DNA of 64,000 bases from Thermococcus indicus (GTDB lineage: Archaea > Methanobacteriota_B > Thermococci > Thermococcales > Thermococcaceae). The stretch is taken from NCBI RefSeq assembly GCF_006274605.1, contig NZ_CP040846.1:1371041-1435040 (forward strand). Reading direction: 5' to 3'. This document shows positions 44,301 to 53,061 of this stretch, one piece after another. Made by a program: the position numbers and the translations under genes. Each line of letters begins with the position of its first letter. The stretch's first letter is position 1. The notes below the pieces were generated by a model. That model was given only the letters and a program-made list of their open reading frames with translations. It was not told where the DNA came from and ran no database searches.

Positions 44301-44868
44301 CCACGGAGAGAACTGGAAGATTGCCCCGGTTTCCAGGTACTGAGGTCTCGTTCAGGCGGTACCACGTTCCGTTCAGGTACGTGGCATAGACACCACCCCT
44401 GAGGTACGCGGTGTGGGCTGCCCCGCTCACTGTCATGACGATTCTCTCGGTGTCTCCCCTGCAGAAGCCGTTCCTGCGGAGGTCTATGGACTCGGGCTCT
44501 GTAAGGATACCCGCACCACCGGAGTTGTTCCCGGCCGGTGGAGAAGGGTAGCTCAGGTTGCTGTACTCCGGACTGAGATTGAAAGAAACGTTTCTCGGGG
44601 ATACCCCACGTGTGCTGCTGTTTAGCCAGGGATAAAACCGGGAGAGATCGAGGGTACCGTTTTTCATCACAGACTTCTCTACAGACTGTTCGGGACTTTT
44701 AACCCCCAGAATACTCTCAATGCCTGCAATTGCAGAGCCATTACCCGCAGAAACCCCCTCGGAGGCGCCATAGAGCCTTGTAGGTATCTGATTTATCGAC
44801 GCTATCAGGAGCAGGGTGAGCAGGAGGATCAGCGCGGAGGATATGTATTTTCTCAACGGAGACACCAC
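41296..44868 (-). CDS. Large membrane-anchored transglutaminase-like protein with Ig-like repeats
   Basis: This 1190-residue protein has an N-terminal signal anchor (residues 8-27) and an Asn-X-Ser/Thr-rich external part. The transglutaminase core carries Cys336 (KRGVCIDF), His377 (QAHAWAEV) and Asp393 (WVTFDATAP). Several Ig/carboxypeptidase-regulatory-like repeats span about 440-1000, a transmembrane helix (LILAGLIILPAGVLVY) follows, and the cytoplasmic tail has a DUF4129-like end (YDRCFLELARRKGLGGKDLA). The start is GTG at 44868; TTG at 44856 is an alternative with better GGTG spacing. It heads the operon with MoxR and DUF58, a pairing seen widely in archaea and bacteria. Target proteins unknown. 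Confidence 0.88.
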   Translation of the reverse strand: MVSPLRKYISSALILLLTLLLIASINQIPTRLYGASEGVSAGNGSAIAGIESILGVKSPEQSVEKSVMKNGTLDLSRFYPWLNSSTRGVSPRNVSFNLSPEYSNLSYPSPPAGNNSGGAGILTEPESIDLRRNGFCRGDTERIVMTVSGAAHTAYLRGGVYATYLNGTWYRLNETSVPGNRGNLPVLSVEHSEVSDNITVVLASPIIADNLLTALYTEEVSAPGDLRYYDEGHLFGASGIVWNYTFKTVHYIFPNTVLEGAKTTVSTRYLQTPNVSERVLELARNITAGIEGDYLKARAIESYLRMHYEFDMNAPPAPNGIDPLEWFLFHSKRGVCIDFNTAFVILARLNGIPARLVTGYLIKETPAEQAVHPIQAHAWAEVPFEGIGWVTFDATAPAGGLLGQGNGTFGMSESQKPKNRSPAGPDFDILIDPNPVVTDVNKSFRVYITVIPHGLREVNGCKPELGVKISMGGLYSVSSTIAPNITKSFLMKEIPEPGTYHPTVKVVLSYCGTVNGTASRGFTVIVRGGKFSLTAEPENLTLVTGELGRLKIHVIGDGYFGRVNLDVEYPGRYRLLKESGNPDFESDLILTAPSRPGDYTIKITGTSNDTAVVLQVPLRVLGRTRTRITDYPSEILKNQSFWVNGTVTGENGGPVDGPVYVTLNESKDSPGVVVGMGASVNGRFSVECSVPPDLPLGNYQIVAHFEGNDYYLPSNSDPEVIVRDRTTIQIEERVVTKTGKFELGGKLIDSAGNGVPNATIEVNLDGSSRINVTTDSAGVFTAPLLLETPGGHHVLISYGGSRYYLGAEAAVNITAVELNATVPDRWIIGRNITINGSILGIDSGSVSLSTPMGRFTSVLEEGRFNFTVPVNVSPGIYNVFFTYEDVLLESTPVTLASPTNMTVEFGEMREGENATIAVRLVDAFGNPVPGRVIILDLFGNHSARTDMNGTALFAVRPSESGRQGARAVFEGDEFYLPSTAEFEVSVARRPPYALILAGLIILPAGVLVYRRREGLTALRIGITSALRGLEKRRYAPILHPDRRPPVYGEGEKITVTSDVPVELFVDGKPAGTGNRFELVLPRGVHELLAKGEKVMGWVKVWVVDYREEIMRLYDRCFLELARRKGLGGKDLAPEELAHRLRGEYDWDDLKTVTYLFEVARYSLYPVGRREFMEFYQSLSRLVGGDCYEED

Positions 44869-44979
44869 TCTTGACTGTGTCCCGTATTATACCTACCCCA
44901 CCCGAATTATTTAACACAGGAATTATTTAACCGTTGCCCCCGTGTTTCCACAGGACATCCAACGTGTATCAAAGACCGT

Positions 44980-45936
44980 TTAAACCCGCTTGAATCCTGC
45001 AATCAAAATATCATTCTCCTCAGGCTTTCTGACCGAAAAGCGAACGTATTCCGGCAGGCCGAAGCTCTCACAGTTTCTCACGAGGATCCCGCGCCTCTTG
45101 AGGCCCTCAACGAATTCCTTCGCATTGCCAACGCGCTTGATGAAGAAGTTGGCGTCGCTTTTAACCTTTAGCGCCTTTTCCAGCCTCTTCTTCTCGCGCC
45201 AGATTAGGGGCAGGGTCTTCCGCAGGTGCTCGAAGCCGTCTTCAATCACGAATTCGAGGAAGGCAACGCCCGTTGAGCCTATGCTCCAGGGCATTCTAAC
45301 ACTCCTAAACGCCTCTGGAAAGCCCAGGACGTAGCCCACCCTTATCCCAGGCAGACCATAGCTCTTCGTGAAGGTTCTGAGCTTCACTATGTTCTCTCCT
45401 TCCGGACTTTCCCGCCTTTCAACGAAGTCTATGAAGGCCTCGTCGAGGACAAGGAGGGCTTTTCTGTCCTCAACCGCATCGAGGAGCGGTTTGAGCTCCT
45501 TAATTCTATAAAACCTCCCGTCGGGGTTGTTGGGGTTGCAGAAAAATACAACGGAATTTCTCTCGACGAGTTCCGCCAGCCTTTCTGGATCGTTGGGGCC
45601 TTTGACGACCTTCGCCCCAAAAATTCTCGCCACCCTCTCGTATTCGCCGTAGGTGTGGCCCGGGATTATTACCTTCCTCCCGCGGAGCGCGAGGATTCCT
45701 AGGAGGTAGAGCGCCTCAGTGATTCCAGCGGTCACCGTTACAGGTTGGTCGATGAGCTCTCTCAATTCCTCCTCAAGCCTCTCATAGTATGGATAGCGAT
45801 CGCTTATCTCTTTGGAGCGCTCAAACATTTCGTCAAGCCATTCCGGAGGATACGGGTTCAGAGATGCCGAGAAGTCGAGCAAACCTTCCTCCCTCGCACC
45901 GCCGTGGTAGGTCGAGAACTTCACGGGCTCAAGCAT
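44980..45936 (-). CDS. cobD: PLP aminotransferase, CobD/HisC-like (threonine-phosphate decarboxylase candidate)
   Basis: This 318-residue fold-type I PLP enzyme has the substrate loop [35 protein letters not shown] and the Schiff-base Lys in [15 protein letters not shown]. The opening DFSASLNP and the context beside cbiB favour L-threonine-O-3-phosphate decarboxylase (CobD), which supplies aminopropanol phosphate for the nucleotide loop. HisC activity is the alternative. The ATG at 45936 has GGAGGTG upstream and overlaps the cbiB end by 16 bases. Confidence 0.83.
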   Translation of the reverse strand: MLEPVKFSTYHGGAREEGLLDFSASLNPYPPEWLDEMFERSKEISDRYPYYERLEEELRELIDQPVTVTAGITEALYLLGILALRGRKVIIPGHTYGEYERVARIFGAKVVKGPNDPERLAELVERNSVVFFCNPNNPDGRFYRIKELKPLLDAVEDRKALLVLDEAFIDFVERRESPEGENIVKLRTFTKSYGLPGIRVGYVLGFPEAFRSVRMPWSIGSTGVAFLEFVIEDGFEHLRKTLPLIWREKKRLEKALKVKSDANFFIKRVGNAKEFVEGLKRRGILVRNCESFGLPEYVRFSVRKPEENDILIAGFKRV

Positions 45937-46805
45937 GGGAACACCTCCGTTGTTAGGAGTAGAGCAACGATAACCACCCATTCCGCAACAATCACCCAGT
46001 AAACCTTCAAAGCCCTCCCTATGTCTTCGTTCCCCGGTTCCCTCCCCGGAAATCTATAAAGGCCGGGCTTCTCAAGCCAGACGCCGAGGACGGCTGACAT
46101 CGCCGAGATGGGTTTGTCGGAGTTGAGCTTGAACCTCGCGAGACGGTAGTGTCCCAGAACTTTCCTCCAGCCGAGCGGAATGTAAAGGAGAACCGTCAAG
46201 CGGGCCGGGACGAAGTTGAGAACGTCATCCAACCTGGCGGAAAACTTGCCAAAATATTCATAGCGCTCGTTCCTGTAGCCGAGCATGGCATCCAAGGTGT
46301 TCACCGCGCGGTAGAGCAAAGCTCCCGGGATGCCGAAGAGGAGGAAGTAGAAGAGCGGAGCAATCACCGAGTCGTTGAGGTTCTCGGCGAGGCTTTCTAT
46401 TGAGGCGGAGTTTAGGTGGGCCTCGTCGAGGGCTTTAACATCTCTGCTGACTATCATCGAAACGGCCTTCCTCTTTTCCTCGATGTTCCCAGTTATCGTC
46501 CTCGCGACGTGCTCGTATAAACTTCTAACCGCGAAGGAGCTCTTGAGGATGTAAACCCCGAGGGCGTAGTCCAGCGGGAAGGGGAGGTAGGAAGGGAGAA
46601 GTGAGAGCAGAAGGGCGGTGATTATGACGAGAAGGGCCGTGGAGGTTCCGGCCAGAAAATCGAGGGAGGGGTCTCTTCTCCTCCAGCGTCCCTCAAAAAG
46701 GTCAGCTAACCTACCGAACCACACGACGGGATGAACCTTAGCCGGCGGTTCCCCTAAGAGCAGATCCCAGAGCAGTGCAAGGAAGAAAACCGTCAGAACC
46801 TCCAT
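45921..46805 (-). CDS. cbiB: Adenosylcobinamide-phosphate synthase CbiB
   Basis: This 294-residue integral membrane protein attaches aminopropanol (phosphate) to adenosylcobyric acid. It shows [19 protein letters not shown] at the N-terminus, the conserved [31 protein letters not shown] and [19 protein letters not shown] motifs. It overlaps both the upstream uracil-DNA glycosylase gene and downstream cobD, so all three are one leftward operon. Confidence 0.95.
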   Translation of the reverse strand: MEVLTVFFLALLWDLLLGEPPAKVHPVVWFGRLADLFEGRWRRRDPSLDFLAGTSTALLVIITALLLSLLPSYLPFPLDYALGVYILKSSFAVRSLYEHVARTITGNIEEKRKAVSMIVSRDVKALDEAHLNSASIESLAENLNDSVIAPLFYFLLFGIPGALLYRAVNTLDAMLGYRNERYEYFGKFSARLDDVLNFVPARLTVLLYIPLGWRKVLGHYRLARFKLNSDKPISAMSAVLGVWLEKPGLYRFPGREPGNEDIGRALKVYWVIVAEWVVIVALLLTTEVFPCLSP

Positions 46806-47539
46806 TCTCCGAAGGCCTCCCTTATCGCCGAGTATTCTTCCAGCATCTCCTCATTTGGCCCCCTCAGCCCCCTTCTCACGTACCAGGCGGGGTGTCTGAG
46901 GTAGGTGAACTCAAAGCCGAGCCGTTTCAGGGCCTTTTCGGCGGTTCTGCCGACCGCGAAGATGGCTCTCGGCTTCACAGCTTTAAGCTCCCTCCCGAGG
47001 AGCTCAAGCTCGCCCTCACCGAAGCCCCTAAACCTGTTGTCGGGAGGATTGCACTTGACGACGTTGGTTATGTATAAGAAGTCCGGGTTGATGCCGAGGC
47101 TGAAGAGCGTCTTCCTCAGCAGCATTCCCGAGGCGTCGCGGTAGAAACAGATTCCAGTCTTTCCGCAGCCCTTTCTCCCCGGTGCCTCCCCGACGAGAAC
47201 AACGCCGGAGCCGGGCCAGCCGTTGGAGAAGGGCAGACCCCCAAACTCGCCCACCCGGAGCTGATAGCGGTAGTATTCCTCGCGACAGAACCTCAGGGGG
47301 TCTTTGAGGAGCTCACGGTAGAGGGCTTCCAGCTCCCTGGCTTTTCTCCCGTCTTCCCCGTTCACGACGAGGAAGCGCTCGTCGGGGTTGTATATCGTTC
47401 TCGCGTAGACCCCGTAGGTTTTCTCGTCTAAGCTCAGAAAATCCCTCCAGTCGCGGAGGACTAACGGGATTACCTTAAGATTGGCCGGGTTTACGTAGAT
47501 CCCGCCGACCTTTTTGAGGTTCTCAAACGGCAAGAGCAT
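46793..47539 (-). CDS. Uracil-DNA glycosylase superfamily protein
   Basis: This 248-residue family 4/5-like UDG has the active-site strand [20 protein letters not shown] and a middle [14 protein letters not shown]. The C-terminal HPAWYVRRG motif corresponds to the leucine-loop/His region of family 4. Cys residues at [14 protein letters not shown] and VKCNPP could ligate the usual 4Fe-4S cluster. Its place before cbiB looks like a coincidence of operon packing rather than a cobalamin role. Confidence 0.85.
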   Translation of the reverse strand: MLLPFENLKKVGGIYVNPANLKVIPLVLRDWRDFLSLDEKTYGVYARTIYNPDERFLVVNGEDGRKARELEALYRELLKDPLRFCREEYYRYQLRVGEFGGLPFSNGWPGSGVVLVGEAPGRKGCGKTGICFYRDASGMLLRKTLFSLGINPDFLYITNVVKCNPPDNRFRGFGEGELELLGRELKAVKPRAIFAVGRTAEKALKRLGFEFTYLRHPAWYVRRGLRGPNEEMLEEYSAIREAFGEWRF

Positions 47540-47599
47540 AATGGATAAAAAGTCCAGGGGGTTTATAGGTTTGATGGTTCAGTCCCGGTGGGTGGAAGT

Positions 47600-48022
47600 A
47601 TGGAACGAAGGGAACTGGTGGAGAAACTGAAGGAAAAGGGAATAACCCTTGACTCCATGCTCGACACGGCTCTGGAGCTTTACGTGGGGGATGGAAGGGA
47701 AAAAGTCCGCGAGAGGCTCGAAAAGCTGATGCTAAGGTATCTCGACGACATCAACATCCAAGCGCTTCTCATGGCGGCGCTCCTGCTTGAGGAGAACTTC
47801 AAGGTCGAAGGCGACCCCGTGAACCTTATCGCGGACGAGCTGATTGGAATAGACATCGCCGAATACATAGGCGGGAAGATGGCGCTCTTCAACTTCTTCT
47901 ACTACGACACAAGGAAGCCCGGGATTCTGGCCGAGCTTCCGCCGTTTCTTGACGATGCGATAGGCGGCTTCATAGCCGGCTGCATGACGAGGCTCTTCGA
48001 ATCGGAGGCGGACTGGCCATGA
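47600..48022 (+). CDS. cobZ: Alpha-ribazole phosphatase CobZ-like (PgpA fold)
   Basis: This 140-residue all-helical protein resembles archaeal CobZ, which replaces bacterial CobC in dephosphorylating alpha-ribazole-5'-phosphate. Typical segments are [38 protein letters not shown] and [25 protein letters not shown] precedes the ATG at 47600, and the stop overlaps the cobS start (ATGA), which supports the role. Confidence 0.82.
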   Translation: MERRELVEKLKEKGITLDSMLDTALELYVGDGREKVRERLEKLMLRYLDDINIQALLMAALLLEENFKVEGDPVNLIADELIGIDIAEYIGGKMALFNFFYYDTRKPGILAELPPFLDDAIGGFIAGCMTRLFESEADWP

Positions 48023-48714
48023 GGAACCTCCTGCCGTTCTTGACAAGGATTCCAGTGGAAGGAGACTTCGAGAAAGCCCGCGAGGAGCTCTGGGCCTTTC
48101 CACTCGTTGCCTTGGTTAGTTCAGCGCTTCCAACGCTCGTCCTCTACTTAGGGCTTCCCCTCTCGAACGTCCTTGCCCTTCTCGCGCTCTACTTCACCAT
48201 TGGCCTCCTCCACCTCGACGGCTTGGCGGACTGGGCCGATGGGGTAATGGTCAAAGGAGACAGGGAGAGGAAGATAAAGGCGATGAAAGATTTAAACACC
48301 GGTATAGCCGGCATCTTCGCCGTGGTGATGGTTCTGCTCCTCCAGGTTTACTCCCTTTCGCTTGTTCCTTTCTACGCGCTTTTTTTATCCGAGCTGAACT
48401 CAAAGCTCGGCATGCTCCTCGCTCTGGCAACAAAGAAGCCCCTCGGTCAGGGCCTTGGGGCGTATTTCATGGAAGGGATGACTGGGAAACGGCTCCTCGG
48501 CGGGCTCATTTTCTACGCCCTCCTCCTCGTCCCTCTAATTGCCTATGATCCGAACGTCTTGGCCTCGCTCCTCGGCCTTCTCGCTGGGGGCTATGCAATT
48601 CGTATTTCCCTGAAAAACTTCGGCGGAATAAACGGTGACTGCATAGGTGCGATAGCGGAGATAACAAGGGCCGGGACGTTGGTGGTTATGGCGTTTGCGT
48701 GGCAATTGATTTAA
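48019..48714 (+). CDS. cobS: Adenosylcobinamide-GDP ribazoletransferase (cobalamin synthase)
   Basis: This 231-residue membrane enzyme joins adenosyl-GDP-cobinamide to alpha-ribazole. It has the opening [13 protein letters not shown], the catalytic acidic motif [20 protein letters not shown] (about 58-77) and the C-terminal [14 protein letters not shown]. About six transmembrane helices. Coupled to cobZ. Confidence 0.95.
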   Translation: MRNLLPFLTRIPVEGDFEKAREELWAFPLVALVSSALPTLVLYLGLPLSNVLALLALYFTIGLLHLDGLADWADGVMVKGDRERKIKAMKDLNTGIAGIFAVVMVLLLQVYSLSLVPFYALFLSELNSKLGMLLALATKKPLGQGLGAYFMEGMTGKRLLGGLIFYALLLVPLIAYDPNVLASLLGLLAGGYAIRISLKNFGGINGDCIGAIAEITRAGTLVVMAFAWQLI

Positions 48715-48745
48715 AGGACAACGACAAAAAGAGTGTGGTGGGAGA

Positions 48746-48955
48746 ATGTAAGAGGTAGAGAGAATATTTGCTAAGCTTCCGCCCGAGGCCCGAAGGGAGC
48801 TTTTAGACTACGCGGAATTCCTTCTCCAGAAATATGGAAAGCGAGAGAGCAGAGGGTTTAGGTTTACCTGGGAAGGAAAGCTGAAGGACGTCAAGATGAC
48901 CTCCGTTGAACTCCAGCACAAGGCCTTGGAGTGGCGGGAGAAGGTATCTGATTGA
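48746..48955 (+). pseudogene. DUF2281/VapB-like antitoxin with a stop at codon 2
   Basis: Reading from ATG at 48746 the second codon is TAA, then the frame is open: EEVERIFAKLPPEARRELL is the expected beginning if that codon were GAA (G-to-T change), preceded by GGTGGGAG. The rest (DYAEFLLQKYGKRESRGFRF and onward to VSD) looks intact. No alternative start lies before residue 40. Nonsense-inactivated antitoxin. Confidence 0.7.
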
Positions 48956-49001
48956 CACGAACGTTTTCCTTGGAGAACCCCGTTCCAAGCTTCTGGAATA
49001 T
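48942..49001 (+). pseudogene. VapC (PIN toxin) 5' remnant, truncated at the hicA gene
   Basis: In the +1 frame after the antitoxin remnant, RYLIDTNVFLGEPRSKLLEY is a PIN-domain N-terminus with the first catalytic Asp. It lacks a usable start codon. Recognisable sequence stops at about 49001, exactly where the convergent hicA gene ends. The open frame continues to a TAA at 49070 but only as hicA antisense. The rest of the toxin is gone. Confidence 0.65.
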
Positions 49002-49232
49002 TTATGGATCCTCAAGGAGTTCTTTGAAGACCTTAACGGAAATCCCCACCTCCCGAAGAATAGCCCTTAAAAGGCCGGTTTTTAGGCTTTTGTGGAGCGG
49101 AACTGTTATCATTTTTCCAGAAGGACCAATTAGGATAACGTGAGAACCTTTTTGGCGGGCAGGATAGTATCCCAACTTTCGAAGGGCTTTAATGACTTCC
49201 TCTCCGGAAACGTCTCGTGGAAGCTTTGTCAT
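49002..49232 (-). CDS. hicA: HicA mRNA interferase toxin
   Basis: This 76-residue dsRBD-like toxin has GEEVIKALRKLGYYPARQKG, the catalytic His in GSHVILIG, VPLHKSLKTGLLRAILREVG and a short tail. The start overlaps the hicB stop by four bases. Its 3' end sits exactly at the junction with the truncated vapC, so this module may have replaced or landed on that locus. Confidence 0.9.
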   Translation of the reverse strand: MTKLPRDVSGEEVIKALRKLGYYPARQKGSHVILIGPSGKMITVPLHKSLKTGLLRAILREVGISVKVFKELLEDP

Positions 49233-49456
49233 AGGGATACCTCGACGATGTGACTTTTCTCGGAGCGAATGAACTTTTTCATAGTCTTTCCGAGTTCTTT
49301 CTCTTCAAGGACTTCAAGGTAGAGCTCGATAGCCTCTTTTATGTTTTTAAGAGCTTCCTCTTTTGTTTCACCCTGGCTAAAGCAACCAGGGAGGGCGGGA
49401 ACGTATGCGACATAGCCACCCTCCGGTTGAGGTTCAAGGACGACCTTAAACTTCAT
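49229..49456 (-). CDS. hicB: HicB-family antitoxin (short form)
   Basis: This 75-residue antitoxin has the HicB partial RNase H fold: MKFKVVLEPQPEGGYVAYVP, ALPGCFSQGETKEEALKNIK and EAIELYLEVLE. There is no DNA-binding domain beyond residue 60, so autoregulation would need another protein. GGTGAGAG precedes the ATG at 49456. Confidence 0.9.
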   Translation of the reverse strand: MKFKVVLEPQPEGGYVAYVPALPGCFSQGETKEEALKNIKEAIELYLEVLEEKELGKTMKKFIRSEKSHIVEVSL

Positions 49457-49513
49457 CAATCTCTCACCACCAAAAGTTTATCCTCACGAGTTAAATAGGT
49501 TTTTATCACCATT

Positions 49514-49539
49514 GTCCACGCAGTGAAGAAACTGCGGAC
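49514..49539. repeat. Strong hairpin between hicB and the putative glycosidase
   Basis: GTCCACGCAGT and ACTGCGGAC form a nine-pair stem with one bulged A around a GAAGAA loop. It lies 3' of the convergent lipoprotein gene and 5' of hicBA. It may be a terminator for the former or an operator/leader for the latter. Confidence 0.4.
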
Positions 49540-49566
49540 AGACCGTTGAAAAATATTCCGTCAAGG

Positions 49567-50700
49567 TTATTTTTCTATAGGCGGCTGAACCCCAGGAATC
49601 ACATCGAGTCTATCCAGCTCCCTGTCCTCGAAGGCCACGTAGGGGAGGTAACCCCTCTCCCGGGCCTTTTCTATAAAGTCGAGGATTCTTGCGAGGTCTT
49701 CATCGCTCCTTGTCCCGTCATCAACATAATCAACAACCAGAACAATTTTTCCGGCCTTAACAACCCCATCGAGGAGTGGAACCTTTTCGCTCACCCAGGG
49801 ACTCGGCTCAAGGCCGTCGTAAAAGACGTCCTCACTCGCCCAGCCGGAGACTGTTCTCAAAAGGCTCCCATTATCGTAGTCAAGGAGCCACTCCCCGTTC
49901 TGGGGGATTATTATGAAGTCCTTGCCGGCTTTAGAGCGGGTGTAGTTGGATATCTGGATTATGAATTCGATCATCTGCTTTGCCGTCCAGCTCTCGTTGT
50001 AGCCCTTCTCAGCCCAGAACCAGTACTCATCAACTTTGTCGAGGTAAACGCCTGAAAAACCCTGCGCGATGATTTTGTCGAGATACTCGAGGACTACCCT
50101 CTTCCAGCCCTCCTCCCAGTACTTGACGGCGTAGTTGCCCTCCCAGTCAGGATTCTCCGGCCCGAGCCACTCGGGAGGATTCTCTTTCCACTCATCTCTC
50201 CAGTAGAAGCGATACTCTTCAGCCTCACCGATGCTGATGTAGGCTATGGGAATCACCCCGGCCCTCTTAATCATCTCGATTTCCTCTCTCGTGTAAGCGG
50301 TTTCATCGCCCCCGTCCCTCGAGTAGTCCATGACAACCAAGTCGAAGCCACTATTGGCTATCACCTCGGGACTCGCGTTCTGGAGCCAGTAGGCCCAGCT
50401 CTTAGTCGAGGAGAGGTTCAGCGTTCTCTTACCTGGGACTTGGCTTGAAGTCTCACCCTCTGGAGCGGTTTGTCCCGTTGACGTTACGTTTTGCTGGGCT
50501 GTTTTGAGCGAGGTGGAGTTTGATGGAGTCGGGGAGGAGGTGTGCGATACGGAGGGAGCGGGAGAAGACGTCGTCTCAGGTATGGGTTGGAGAGGGGGCG
50601 AGAACGAAGCCGTACTGGTTTTCTCTCCCACTGGAGCGTCTGAAAGGCAGGCGGAAGCAAAAACTATGAGGAGCAGGAGGAACACACCAGCGAGCCTCAT
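49567..50700 (-). CDS. Secreted lipoprotein, MJ1477/TM1410-type putative glycoside hydrolase
   Basis: This 377-residue exported protein has a lipobox-like signal (IVFASAC, Cys18), a Ser/Thr/Pro linker (30-90) and a TIM-barrel domain of the TM1410/GH114-like family. The domain carries SWAYWLQNASPEVIANSGFD, VVMDYSRDG, IAYISIGEAEEYRFYW and GVYLDKVDEYWFW with acidic residues at strand ends. Possible role: endo-alpha-polygalactosaminidase or a related exopolysaccharide hydrolase. Divergent from cobY. Confidence 0.82.
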   Translation of the reverse strand: MRLAGVFLLLLIVFASACLSDAPVGEKTSTASFSPPLQPIPETTSSPAPSVSHTSSPTPSNSTSLKTAQQNVTSTGQTAPEGETSSQVPGKRTLNLSSTKSWAYWLQNASPEVIANSGFDLVVMDYSRDGGDETAYTREEIEMIKRAGVIPIAYISIGEAEEYRFYWRDEWKENPPEWLGPENPDWEGNYAVKYWEEGWKRVVLEYLDKIIAQGFSGVYLDKVDEYWFWAEKGYNESWTAKQMIEFIIQISNYTRSKAGKDFIIIPQNGEWLLDYDNGSLLRTVSGWASEDVFYDGLEPSPWVSEKVPLLDGVVKAGKIVLVVDYVDDGTRSDEDLARILDFIEKARERGYLPYVAFEDRELDRLDVIPGVQPPIEK

Positions 50701-50750
50701 GAATGCCGTTGAGTGGAAGGCCTTTTAACCATTGCCCGCTATCAACTCCC

Positions 50751-51290
50751 ATGATAATCATCATGGCAGGCGGAAGGTCGAGCAGAATGGGCCGGGAGAA
50801 GCCCGTCCTGAAGGTTGGAAATAGACCAATGCTCCTGCGCGTTTACGAGGAGGCGAAAAAGGTTGACGAAGTTCTTGTGGCCCTCTCAAGGAACACGCCG
50901 AAGACGAGGGAACTTTGCCTCCGCGAGGGAATTCCCTTCGTTGAAACCCCCGGAAAGGGCTACGTTGAGGATCTAATTTACCTTCTCCGCGAGTTCGGGC
51001 CGTTCATCAGCGTTTCCGCTGACTTGCCCTTCGTGAGGGCGAGCGACTTTCTGGCGATAAAGAAGGCCTTCGACGGAAAAACGAGCCTGACAGGAGTTCT
51101 TCCTCTGAGGCTCGTTCCGAAGGACTTAAAGCCAATCGTTTACAAAGGCTACGCAATAGTCGGCCTCAACGCTGTTGGAACCGAAGGCGAGGAATTCTTC
51201 GAGCTGAGCAACCCGCTTTTGGCTTTGAACGTGAACACGCCGGAAGAGTTAAAGCTGGCGAACAGAATAGCCTGCCTGGTGGGAAAATGA
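50751..51290 (+). CDS. cobY: GTP:adenosylcobinamide-phosphate guanylyltransferase CobY
   Basis: This 179-residue archaeal CobY replaces bacterial CobU in activating adenosylcobinamide phosphate. The nucleotide-binding motif is MIIIMAGGRSSRMGREKPVL at the N-terminus, with SVSADLPFV as the metal strand and NVNTPEEL near the end. The ATG at 50751 lacks a ribosome site; CTTTTAACC at 50722-50730 is well placed for a leaderless transcript, so the longer frame from 50703 is rejected. Confidence 0.92.
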   Translation: MIIIMAGGRSSRMGREKPVLKVGNRPMLLRVYEEAKKVDEVLVALSRNTPKTRELCLREGIPFVETPGKGYVEDLIYLLREFGPFISVSADLPFVRASDFLAIKKAFDGKTSLTGVLPLRLVPKDLKPIVYKGYAIVGLNAVGTEGEEFFELSNPLLALNVNTPEELKLANRIACLVGK

Positions 51291-51326
51291 TTTAAGCATC
51301 TTTCTTGATCCTGTGGTGGTGATGGG

Positions 51327-51545
51327 ATGGACGGTGCCGGTCGTTCGGTGGGCGGCTTTGTGGTGTTCATTGCCCTCGCCATAATCGGGGTTATCCTAAT
51401 ACTCGGATTCCTGCTCTTTGCGGCGGCGTTCCTGATAGTCTTGGTGCCACTGGTGATAATCCTCATTGTCGTGGGAGCCTTGAAGGGGTGGTGGAAGAGG
51501 AGACACCCACCCAAGGAGCTTGAGGGGCCTGAGGACTACTTTTAG
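51327..51545 (+). CDS. Small membrane protein, 72 aa
   Basis: Two hydrophobic stretches ([20 protein letters not shown] and [17 protein letters not shown]) followed by a basic/acidic tail ([18 protein letters not shown]). GGTGGTGATGGG precedes the ATG. It lies 36 bases after cobY and overlaps the convergent cobQ end by four bases. No function known. Confidence 0.65.
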   Translation: MDGAGRSVGGFVVFIALAIIGVILILGFLLFAAAFLIVLVPLVIILIVVGALKGWWKRRHPPKELEGPEDYF

Positions 51546-52993
51546 AGTCCCAGCTCCCCTAAAATCCTCTCCACGTCGAGGTTTTTCTCAACTACCTTTG
51601 CGAACCTCTCGATTTCCTCCTCTATGCTCCACCTCTCAACCGTAACTGGCTCAAGGCCCTTCTCCGCCCTCAGAAAGTTGAGGAAGCGCTCGGTGAAGGC
51701 GAAGTTGTGGAAGATGCCGTGTAGATAAGTTCCGAAGGCCCTCTCGCCTATCGCCCCCTCAGGCTCAAAGGTTTTCGCCCCGTTGATGGCAGTTATGATT
51801 GAAAAGGGCCTCTCCGAGGTGCTCCTGCCGAAGCGTATCTCGTAACCCTCAACGGCCATTCCCTTAGCCGGTCCCCACAGAACCTCGGCCTTTAGATGGT
51901 TCGTCCTCTTGGTTCTCTCGAAGACGGTCTTGGCCGGCAGTAGGCCAATGCCCCTAACGGTTCCGCGCTTCGACTCAACTCTGTCTGTTATCTTCTCACC
52001 CAGCATCTGAAAGCCCCCGCAGATTCCGACGACGAAAGAACCCTCACGGTGGGCCTCTATTATGGCATCTTCGAAGCCGTTCTCGCGGAGCCAGAGCAAA
52101 TCCTCCACCGTGTTCTTGCTCCCCGGAATGATTATGACGTCGCCCTTTAGTTCCTCCGGTTTGGTGACGTAATCAACGCCGTTGGCCCAGTGGAGTGGTT
52201 CAAAGTCGGTGAAGTTGCTTATGTGGGGTAGCCTGATTACCTGGATGTGAAGCTCGCCTCTGACTTTCGGGAACTCTGCTAAGGAGTCCTCCTCCGGCAG
52301 GCGGTGGCTGATGTAGGGGATAACACCGAAGGTGGGCTTTCCGTAGCGGTTCTCAAGGTATTCAAAGCCCGACTTGAGAAGGGAAGCGTCCCCCCGGAAC
52401 TTGTTGAAGATGAAGCCGATTATCGCCTCCCTCTCGCGTTCATTCAAAAGCTCCATCGTGCCGACTATTGAGGCGAAGCTCCCGCCCCGGTCTATGTCGG
52501 TGACGAGGATTCCTTTCGCTCCAGCGTGGAGCATTACTCTCGTGTTCGCTATGTCGTAGCCCTTGAGGTTAATTTCAACCGGACTGCCGGCGCCTTCGAT
52601 TATAACGAGGTCGTGCTTCTCCTTCAGCTCATCCAAAACTTCCATAGCCTTCCTGAAAAGTTCTTCTTTCTTTGAGAGCATGTAGTCCTTGGCGGAGACA
52701 CTGCCAATCGGCTCCCCCATGAAGACGACCTGGCTTCGCATGTTGCCCTCTGGCTTGAGCAGAATCGGGTTGAACTTAACGCTGGGCTTTTTTCTGCACG
52801 CTATGGCCTGCAGATACTGCGCCCTGCTTATCTCGCCCCCCTCGATGCTCGGCGCGGAGTTGAGGCTCATGTTCTGGCTTTTAAAGGGCACCACGTCGTA
52901 GCCGAGGTTCGAGAAAACCCTGCAGAGGGTCGTGACGAGGAGCGACTTACCGGCACCGGACGATGTCCCGAGTACCATCAATGCCTTTCCCAT
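51542..52993 (-). CDS. cobQ: Cobyric acid synthase CobQ/CbiP
   Basis: This 483-residue glutamine-dependent amidotransferase amidates adenosylcobyrinic acid a,c-diamide. It has an N-terminal ATP-binding domain ([20 protein letters not shown]), [20 protein letters not shown] and a C-terminal class I glutaminase-like domain with nucleophile Cys in [12 protein letters not shown] and His in [11 protein letters not shown]. Divergent from cobT. Confidence 0.95.
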   Translation of the reverse strand: MGKALMVLGTSSGAGKSLLVTTLCRVFSNLGYDVVPFKSQNMSLNSAPSIEGGEISRAQYLQAIACRKKPSVKFNPILLKPEGNMRSQVVFMGEPIGSVSAKDYMLSKKEELFRKAMEVLDELKEKHDLVIIEGAGSPVEINLKGYDIANTRVMLHAGAKGILVTDIDRGGSFASIVGTMELLNEREREAIIGFIFNKFRGDASLLKSGFEYLENRYGKPTFGVIPYISHRLPEEDSLAEFPKVRGELHIQVIRLPHISNFTDFEPLHWANGVDYVTKPEELKGDVIIIPGSKNTVEDLLWLRENGFEDAIIEAHREGSFVVGICGGFQMLGEKITDRVESKRGTVRGIGLLPAKTVFERTKRTNHLKAEVLWGPAKGMAVEGYEIRFGRSTSERPFSIITAINGAKTFEPEGAIGERAFGTYLHGIFHNFAFTERFLNFLRAEKGLEPVTVERWSIEEEIERFAKVVEKNLDVERILGELGL

Positions 52994-53061
52994 TCTCCCA
53001 CCGTTCGGAGTTGGCCGAAGGGCATATAAACCCTTGGATAAAAAGTCCAGCGGTGGTTGGA

